Source: Thermoproteota archaeon (GTDB taxonomy: Archaea > Thermoproteota > Methanomethylicia > Methanomethylicales > Methanomethylicaceae). From it: a stretch of DNA of 5,411 nt. A program made the position numbers and the translations under genes. Shown in pieces: positions 1 to 3,856 of this stretch. Where the stretch lies: contig QNVH01000003.1 in the NCBI GenBank assembly GCA_004347955.1, positions 23,115 to 28,525 on the forward strand, given 5' to 3'. Under the pieces are notes generated by a model. It saw only the letters and a program-made list of their open reading frames with translations, had not been told where the DNA came from and ran no database searches. Each line of letters starts with the position of its first letter. Position 1 is the first letter of the stretch.

Positions 1-405
1 GAGCAAGAGATTGTAAAGGTAGATTCGAAAGGGAGGATAACAATTCCTGCACATATGAGAACCGAACTGGGAATGAAAGAGGGCTCTTACGCATCAGTTA
101 GGCTCAACAGGGAAGATAGAAGTGTCGTGGTGAGACTTTTTGCAGGCTCGCAGGCAAAACTTGTAGAGATTCGACTGATGATCCCTGACAGACCAGGAGC
201 TCTGGCGAGGGCAGCCAGGGCTCTCGGCGATCTCAACGTGGACCTCCTGAGCAGCAACTCCAGAACGATAAAGAAAGGGGAGGTTGCTGAGTGGGTAGTG
301 GTTGCGGATGTTGGGCAGCTGAAGAGCAGCATTGAGGATGTAAAGAAGAGCCTGATCATGAGTAGAGACGCGATATCGGTGGAAGTGAGAGAGCTCAGGT
401 TGTAG
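1..405 (+). CDS. AbrB/SpoVT-type DNA-binding domain fused to an ACT domain (5' partial)
   Basis: The frame is open from base 1 and ends at TAG 403-405, giving 134 visible residues. The sequence begins inside the usual start of an AbrB swapped-hairpin domain (visible residues about 3-47, with VKVDSKGRITIP at 5-16), so only a few residues should be missing to the left; the ATG at 55 lies inside this domain and is not the true start. Residues about 55-132 form an ACT domain with the ligand-loop motif IPDRPGALA (61-69) between the first strand and first helix. AbrB domains dimerise and bind DNA, and ACT domains bind small molecules, often amino acids, at dimer interfaces. From this I infer a cytoplasmic, ligand-responsive transcription regulator; the ligand and targets are unknown. 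The gene converges on the CODH-like gene across a 119-base gap, so it is not in an operon with it. Confidence 0.85.
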   Translation, partial: EQEIVKVDSKGRITIPAHMRTELGMKEGSYASVRLNREDRSVVVRLFAGSQAKLVEIRLMIPDRPGALARAARALGDLNVDLLSSNSRTIKKGEVAEWVVVADVGQLKSSIEDVKKSLIMSRDAISVEVRELRL

Positions 406-524
406 TCTCATTCATGTTTGAGGCTGCAGTCTTGGCTACTCCTGTAACAGTAGAGCAACTTTTGCGTTGGTGGTCACACGCACGGGCAGGATACAAGCAA
501 AGTTCTTCCCAGCCGCCCCCGATC

Positions 525-1568
525 CTAGTCAATCCCCAGAGCCCTCCTCTTGGCGAGGATGTGGGACTCTATGGCGTCTGCAGCCTTGACCATGTCGTTC
601 TCTAGTAGCAGGCTCCCTCCGGTTATCTCCTTAAGGTCCTCTGTGAGCAATTTCATCAGTCTGGCTCCGCCAGTTATTGGAGGGGTGGGCGAGACGTGTG
701 TCAAGACTCCGAAAGCGAGTGCAAAGATGGCGTCGATGGTGGCTTTTTGCTCCATGTATTGAGGCGCAGTGACTGCTACCGGCAGGTCAGGGACGTCAAC
801 TTTCAGCGCCTTCGCGACCTCAGAGACAAGTATCGATAGTCTGCCAGTGTCTGTGCATGTTCCGAAGGAGAGGACCGGAGGAATCCCCAGCGCTTTGCAG
901 AGGGATCCCAGCCCTGGACCCGCCAGATCGCTGGCTTCAGGTGCACAAAGCCCGCCAACCTGAAGTGCCGCATTGCCGCATCCCATGGAGAGCACGAGGA
1001 TGTCTCGCCTTATCAGCTCTTTAGCCACCGTTATCGTCGGCACATCGTGAGGGCCATTCCCTATACTTGTGCAGGAGACAAGTCCTACAACACCCTTCAA
1101 CTGCCCACTCTTTATCGCCTCTAGTAAGGGGTTAAGGCTACCTCCCAATAGGGAAAGTATTGACTCTATCGAGAAACCGACAATCGCAGATTGAACCCTC
1201 GTTGGAATTTTCAGACCAGCCCCCTTTCGCCTCCTGTAGTTTTCAATCGCGAGGTTCACGATCTGCTCAGCCTGGGACCTTACGTTCTCAGGCGAGTAGT
1301 CAATGTGCTTGTCCACGCCCCTTATGTTAACTAACGGAGAGACCGAGACAAAGGTCGTTGGGTACTTTGGCACGTACTCCTCCAGTGAGGGAGGGGAGCA
1401 GTTCATGTCCATGGCAAACACGTCTACAGCGCCTGTGGCTATAAGCGGCTCGATCGAGATCCAGTTACCCGTCATGCCCACGAACACGCCATCAGCATCC
1501 ACCCTCTGAAGGATCTCCTGCCCGGTCTCGATAGATCCAATGACTCTAATCCCTTTGGCGCCAGCCAT
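525..1568 (-). CDS. cooS: CODH-like (CooS family) protein, C-terminal part after a frameshift
   Basis: This frame carries the C-terminal 55% of a CooS-family CODH scaffold protein. Its ATG at 1568 is an internal methionine: homology continues upstream in the same frame to about 1613 (LIEHCRKPEVQNSAK), where it joins the end of the 1607-2443 frame. Conserved cluster C ligand positions are visible here: Cys57 (MDMNCSPPSL), Cys166 (GLVSC), Cys197 (SMGCGNA) and Cys238 (FGTCTD), matching Cys333, 446, 476 and 526 of CODH-II, plus Lys275 (MEQKA) matching Lys563. The CCTGNE motif that supplies Cys295 reads IETGQE (13-18), so Glu14 sits where the bridging cysteine should be. The end HVSPTPPITGG is typical of the family. 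CooS enzymes normally interconvert CO and CO2 at a Ni-Fe-S cluster in an anaerobic cytoplasm; the Glu substitution makes that activity doubtful. Family membership is clear, function is not. The gene symbol marks the family only. Confidence 0.9.
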   Translation of the reverse strand: MAGAKGIRVIGSIETGQEILQRVDADGVFVGMTGNWISIEPLIATGAVDVFAMDMNCSPPSLEEYVPKYPTTFVSVSPLVNIRGVDKHIDYSPENVRSQAEQIVNLAIENYRRRKGAGLKIPTRVQSAIVGFSIESILSLLGGSLNPLLEAIKSGQLKGVVGLVSCTSIGNGPHDVPTITVAKELIRRDILVLSMGCGNAALQVGGLCAPEASDLAGPGLGSLCKALGIPPVLSFGTCTDTGRLSILVSEVAKALKVDVPDLPVAVTAPQYMEQKATIDAIFALAFGVLTHVSPTPPITGGARLMKLLTEDLKEITGGSLLLENDMVKAADAIESHILAKRRALGID

Positions 1569-1606
1569 CTTGGCTGAGTTTTGGACCTCGGGCTTTCTGC
1601 AATGTT

Positions 1607-1615
1607 CTATGAGGC
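1607..1615 (-). other. Single-base frameshift site splitting the CODH-like gene
   Basis: Read on the minus strand, the N-terminal frame runs ATA GCC TCA TAG and stops. Re-reading one C (or adding one C to the CC pair at 1613-1614) gives ATA GCC CTC ATA GAA, which continues as LIEHCRKPEVQNSAK into the downstream CODH frame with no residue lost. The joined protein is 277 + 15 + 347 = 639 residues. The simplest explanation is loss of one C from a CCC run, by mutation or by a sequence/assembly error. There is no X-XXY-YYZ slippery heptamer here, so programmed -1 frameshifting is not favoured. Confidence 0.88.
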
Positions 1616-2443
1616 TATGCCTACGAACGGCTCGTGACCGTTGACGACGATATTTACGTAGGATGGGTCCAGAATGCCGAAGTCAAAGTTCATTCTGTGG
1701 GGTTTAGGAGTTCCGAAAAGTATGTCCTGACCGTATTCCAGAGGTATGAGCGAACCGTATATACAAGAGAGGGCGAGCCTCATGGCAGTCTTTGCAAGGG
1801 AGACGTAATCACCATCTACGTTAGTGAGGCAGTGTGATATGGCGTCTATCTGCTCGTTTGCCGGGCCTCCGGGCAGTATGCCTAGCCTCTTCCATACCGC
1901 GATCCTACCGGGGGTTGCAAATACCTCCACGGTCTTCAGGCTTGCATTCGAGTCGCTGTTAATTGCGGACAAAATATAGCGTCCAAGATCTACGGCGAGG
2001 TGGTCAACAGGGCTGTTTGGGTTAAGCCCAAGTTTCGCTGCAAAGTCTCTGAGTTTTACGGTGTCAGAGATCTTGAACGGGGTTTTGCCCTCACCGGTCG
2101 CTATGAGGGTCTTTGCCACCTCGCGTGCGTGGTAGGTGTATGTTGAGAGGCCCATCGCGTTCCTGAGCAGCATGTACCTTATTGCCATCCCGTCCCCATC
2201 CATGCCGCAGGTTCCTCTCTCAAGTTTGCCGGGGATTATTCTGCAAGGACCGTTGCTGCAGAATTGGCAACTGAGACCTTTAGCGCAGAAAGACTTGCAC
2301 CTTATCTGTTCCTGGGCAGCCCACCTATCCCATAGGTTGGTCATGCCGTCTTCCTTCAGCTTCTTATACATCTCCCTAATGGACTCATGTGCGCTTATTT
2401 CCAAGGACAAAACAAATCCCCATACATAATGGCGGGTGTTCAC
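1607..2443 (-). CDS. cooS: CODH-like (CooS family) protein, N-terminal part before a frameshift
   Basis: This frame encodes 278 residues forming the N-terminal part of a CooS-family protein and stops early at 1607-1609, right after NGHEPFVGIA. Cluster B cysteines are Cys59, Cys62, Cys67 (SCQFCSNGPCRI) and Cys79 (GTCG). The inter-subunit D cluster normally uses a cysteine directly before the first B-cluster cysteine; here that position is Ser58, while Cys49 and an extra Cys53 are present, so any D cluster would be of a variant type. His270 (NGHEP) matches the cluster C ligand His261. The histidine series near CODH-II His93-His99 is reduced to YTYHARE (102-108): only His105 remains. The start used is GTG 2441-2443, which lacks a good ribosome site. 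In-frame alternatives are TTG at 2410, with a G-rich stretch (2418-2421 and flank, minus strand) just upstream, and ATG at 2371. No CooF, CooC or ACS gene is adjacent. Confidence 0.9.
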   Translation of the reverse strand: MNTRHYVWGFVLSLEISAHESIREMYKKLKEDGMTNLWDRWAAQEQIRCKSFCAKGLSCQFCSNGPCRIIPGKLERGTCGMDGDGMAIRYMLLRNAMGLSTYTYHAREVAKTLIATGEGKTPFKISDTVKLRDFAAKLGLNPNSPVDHLAVDLGRYILSAINSDSNASLKTVEVFATPGRIAVWKRLGILPGGPANEQIDAISHCLTNVDGDYVSLAKTAMRLALSCIYGSLIPLEYGQDILFGTPKPHRMNFDFGILDPSYVNIVVNGHEPFVGIAS

Positions 2444-2493
2444 TTAAAAAATTTCTCAAAAATTTTATCACATTTTAGGAGGACTCATTAACC

Positions 2494-2511
2494 TTAAAAC
2501 TGAAGTTTTAA
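2494..2511. promoter_or_regulatory. Perfect 7-bp inverted repeat upstream of the CODH-like gene
   Basis: TTAAAAC (2494-2500) and GTTTTAA (2505-2511) are perfect inverted repeats around a TGAA loop. The palindrome lies 51-68 bases upstream of the GTG start of the minus-strand CODH-like gene, a distance compatible with an operator next to an archaeal promoter. It is short and lies in AT-rich DNA, so chance is a real alternative. Confidence 0.3.
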
Positions 2512-2526
2512 TAATTTTTACATTGA

Positions 2527-2575
2527 GACCCGACAAGAAAACCTAAGGCTTTAGCCGTGGGAGGGCTTCAGCTTA
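2527..2575 (+). mobile_element. Orphan IS200/IS605 (TnpB-type) end hairpin
   Basis: The stretch resembles the right end of IS200/IS605-family elements, where the 3' part of the TnpB guide (omega) RNA folds into a hairpin followed by GGGAGG. Pairing is C2542-G2561, C2543-G2560, T2544-G2559 (wobble), A2545-T2558, an A-G mismatch, then GGC 2547-2549 with GCC 2554-2556 around a TTTA loop. The text GGCTTTAGCC then GTGGGAGG is the recognisable core. The orientation implies tnpB would lie to the left on the plus strand, but that space is occupied by the CODH-like gene about 100 bases away, so this is a solo end, a deleted remnant or a minimal non-autonomous copy. The assignment rests on remembered family resemblance. 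Confidence 0.45.
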
Positions 2576-2749
2576 TTAAAAGGTTACAGTTCGGGCGAGG
2601 GCAATCTAGACAAACATTGGCTGATGCCATAAAAATTACATATTATTTTTATTTGTATTTGTATTTTTATAATAATATAAATAATAAAAGGTTTTTAAAT
2701 TAAAAAATTATATAATTTTAAACTTTTCGATCCTTTGCACAAAACTCGA
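2576..2749. other. AT-rich low-complexity intergenic tract
   Basis: From about 2631 to 2730 the sequence is almost only A and T, with a short repeat of ATTTGT units (around 2650-2665) and several TATA-like strings such as TTTTTAAAT (about 2692-2700) and TTATATAA (about 2708-2715). No gene with a plausible start and ribosome site is visible on either strand. It may serve as promoter DNA or simply be an easily melted spacer left by element loss; the sequence does not decide between these. Confidence 0.5.
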
Positions 2750-2902
2750 TTAGTCAACCTTAGAGCCGCACGTTTTGCAGTAAGCAGAGCCTGAAGGGAT
2801 CTCAGAACCAAATTTGTGGCAGAATAATTTAGCAGCCTTCTGTTTTGTCAATTCTAAAACCCTTTTTTCAAGTGTAGGATATTTAGTTATATACCTTATG
2901 AT
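2750..2902 (-). pseudogene. Remnant of a C-terminal zinc-ribbon protein
   Basis: A minus-strand frame ending at TAA 2750-2752 reads as a helix (YPTLEKRVLELTKQKAAKL) followed by a zinc ribbon of the FCxxCGxxI...YCxxCGxKV type at a protein C-terminus. The ribbon reads FCHKFGSEIPSGSAYCKTCG, so the second zinc ligand is Phe (TTT) where Cys (TGT) is expected, one base away. No ATG or GTG start is available upstream before the frame runs into the divergent DUF998 gene; the only possible start is TTG at 2849-2851, which would give 33 residues. Lost start, lost ligand and short length point to a decayed C-terminal fragment. A very small TTG-started protein is the alternative. Confidence 0.5.
2886..2895 (+). 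promoter_or_regulatory. Candidate TATA box for the DUF998-cupin operon
   Basis: GTTATATACC contains a good archaeal TATA-like core about 50 bases upstream of the ATG at 2944. Transcription starting about 25 bases downstream would leave a leader that includes the ribosome site at 2932. A second TATA-like string at 2907-2914 would start the transcript too late to include that site. Confidence 0.35.
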
Positions 2903-2931
2903 TGAACATATTATAATTGAAAAGGGACACT

Positions 2932-2940
2932 GAGGTTGTG
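2932..2940 (+). promoter_or_regulatory. Ribosome binding site deciding the DUF998 start
   Basis: GAGGTTGTG resembles the archaeal Shine-Dalgarno GAGGTGAT and lies 7 bases (counting from GAGGT) before ATG 2944. It supports that start over the in-frame TTG at 2917. Confidence 0.5.
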
Positions 2941-2943
2941 ACT

Positions 2944-3471
2944 ATGAAAAGGTCAGTATTTTTTGGTATATGTGCAATACTTGTACTCTACGGGAGCATT
3001 TTTATTTCGATTTCCAGAGCGCCATGGTTCAGCTGGACCGAGAACGCCCTCAGCGACCTAGGGAACCTGAGGTATGAGACTGCCCCGATTTTCAATTTAG
3101 GGCTCCTGACGACAGGGCTTTTGTTAGTATTATACTCTGCTACCGCCCTAAGAGATCATTCTCCAAAAACGGCTTACTTCCTGGCCTTTACGGGCTTTGC
3201 CATGCAGCTCGTTGGTTTGCTTTGCGAGAATTATGGGCGGTTGCACTTCTATGTCTCCGTTATGCTCTTCGTCTCTCTGCCATTCGCGGCTGTATCGTAT
3301 TTTCTGGAGAGGAGATGTTACCTGACCTGGCTGGTCTTCGCGGCCGTTCCAGTGTGGGTATTGCAATTCCAAGGCAACTTGTTCACAGGGGTTGCGATCC
3401 CTGAGATTTTCTCGTCCTTTGTGATGCTACCTTGGCTGACAAAAACGCTTATTACGGTATGGAAGGAGTAA
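2944..3471 (+). CDS. DUF998 family multi-pass membrane protein
   Basis: With the ATG at 2944 the protein has 175 residues; the TTG at 2917 would add nine polar residues and has no ribosome site. About six hydrophobic segments can be seen, near residues 5-24, 48-68, 76-95, 100-121, 124-142 and 150-168. The loop after segment 1 carries FSWTENALSDLGN (29-41), the hallmark of DUF998 proteins, followed by IFNLGLLTTGLLL starting segment 2; His101 (GRLHFYVS) fits the family's conserved histidine. DUF998 proteins are integral membrane proteins of about 180-210 residues with no established biochemical role, so no function is assigned. The gene is followed after 23 bases by a cupin gene on the same strand and probably shares its transcript. 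Confidence 0.8.
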   Translation: MKRSVFFGICAILVLYGSIFISISRAPWFSWTENALSDLGNLRYETAPIFNLGLLTTGLLLVLYSATALRDHSPKTAYFLAFTGFAMQLVGLLCENYGRLHFYVSVMLFVSLPFAAVSYFLERRCYLTWLVFAAVPVWVLQFQGNLFTGVAIPEIFSSFVMLPWLTKTLITVWKE

Positions 3472-3484
3472 CCTATTGCTTTGT

Positions 3485-3490
3485 GGTGGG
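3485..3490 (+). promoter_or_regulatory. Ribosome binding site deciding the cupin start
   Basis: GGTGGG sits 4 bases before ATG 3495 and supports this start. The upstream in-frame ATG at 3432 would overlap the DUF998 gene by 40 bases and add 21 residues not expected for this cupin family. Confidence 0.5.
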
Positions 3491-3494
3491 ACAA

Positions 3495-3803
3495 ATGAGC
3501 GATAAGGCAAAGATCAAAGAAGTGGTCGACTACCACCCCGGCGCAGTCGTCAGCAAGACCTTGTTGGAAAAGGATACCGGGAGCATCACGGTGTTCGCCT
3601 TCGATCAGGGCCAAGGTTTGAGCGAACATACCGCCCCCTACGACGCTTTACTTCACATTTTGGATGGAGAGGCCTTGGTGACCATATCTGGCGAGAGCCA
3701 TGAGCTCGCTGAAGGAGAGTACATAATCCTGCCTGCCAACAAGCCCCACTCTCTAAGGGCTTTGAGCAAATTCAAGATGTTGTTGGTGATGATAAAGTCA
3801 TAA
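3495..3803 (+). CDS. Small single-domain cupin protein
   Basis: The 102-residue product matches a widespread family of small cupins. Recognisable blocks are SKTLLEKDTGSITVFAFDQG (20-39), the first cupin motif GLSEHTAPYDALLHILDGEA (41-60) and the second motif EGEYIILPANKPHSLRAL (73-90), then a closing strand FKMLLVMIKS. Metal-ligand candidates are His45 and His85. The canonical second histidine of motif 1 is Ala47, and Asp50 stands near the usual glutamate position; LSEHTAPxD is itself typical of this family as far as I recall, so this is not a local defect. The fold is a cytoplasmic beta-barrel; the substrate is unknown, and roles in small-molecule binding or simple metal-dependent chemistry are both open. 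The gene lies 23 bases after the DUF998 gene, suggesting co-transcription, and converges on the zinc-module protein gene. Confidence 0.88.
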   Translation: MSDKAKIKEVVDYHPGAVVSKTLLEKDTGSITVFAFDQGQGLSEHTAPYDALLHILDGEALVTISGESHELAEGEYIILPANKPHSLRALSKFKMLLVMIKS

Positions 3804-3817
3804 TTCTTCGAGGAATT
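3802..3817. terminator. Small hairpin at the cupin stop codon
   Basis: AATTC (3802-3806) pairs with GAATT (3813-3817) around a TTCGAG loop, overlapping the stop codon in a 53-base gap between convergent genes. No T-run follows on the plus strand, so the terminator role is only a guess from position. Confidence 0.2.
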
Positions 3818-3856
3818 ACCACCCGCCGATGGGGGGCATCTCTGCTATAATTGATT

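Noticed and set aside
406..524. Possible terminator between the convergent AbrB-ACT and CODH-like genes
   Set aside because: No stable hairpin with a T-run and no long T-tract on either strand.
414..605. Plus-strand open frame after the AbrB-ACT gene
   Set aside because: Low-complexity product with no family likeness, no ribosome site, and its 3' part is antisense to the conserved CODH-like end.
1600..1620. Programmed -1 frameshift in the CODH-like gene
   Set aside because: The site lacks a slippery heptamer and no stimulatory structure is evident; loss of one C from a CCC run explains it more simply.
2477..2541. Strong AGGAGG on the plus strand followed by a short open frame
   Set aside because: No ATG, GTG or TTG at a proper distance, and the roughly 18-residue product has no likeness to anything; it probably arises by chance upstream of the CODH-like gene.
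2581..2615. GTTCG string resembling a tRNA T-loop
   Set aside because: No matching T-stem, acceptor stem or anticodon arm nearby.
2568..2630. Minus-strand 20-residue ATG frame with a CxxCPxxxC motif
   Set aside because: No ribosome site, very short, and it ends in the mobile-element hairpin; the three cysteines are most likely chance.
3818..3856. C-run/G-run pairing as a terminator for the zinc-module gene
   Set aside because: Pairing is short and broken by a mismatch, with no T-run following on the minus strand.
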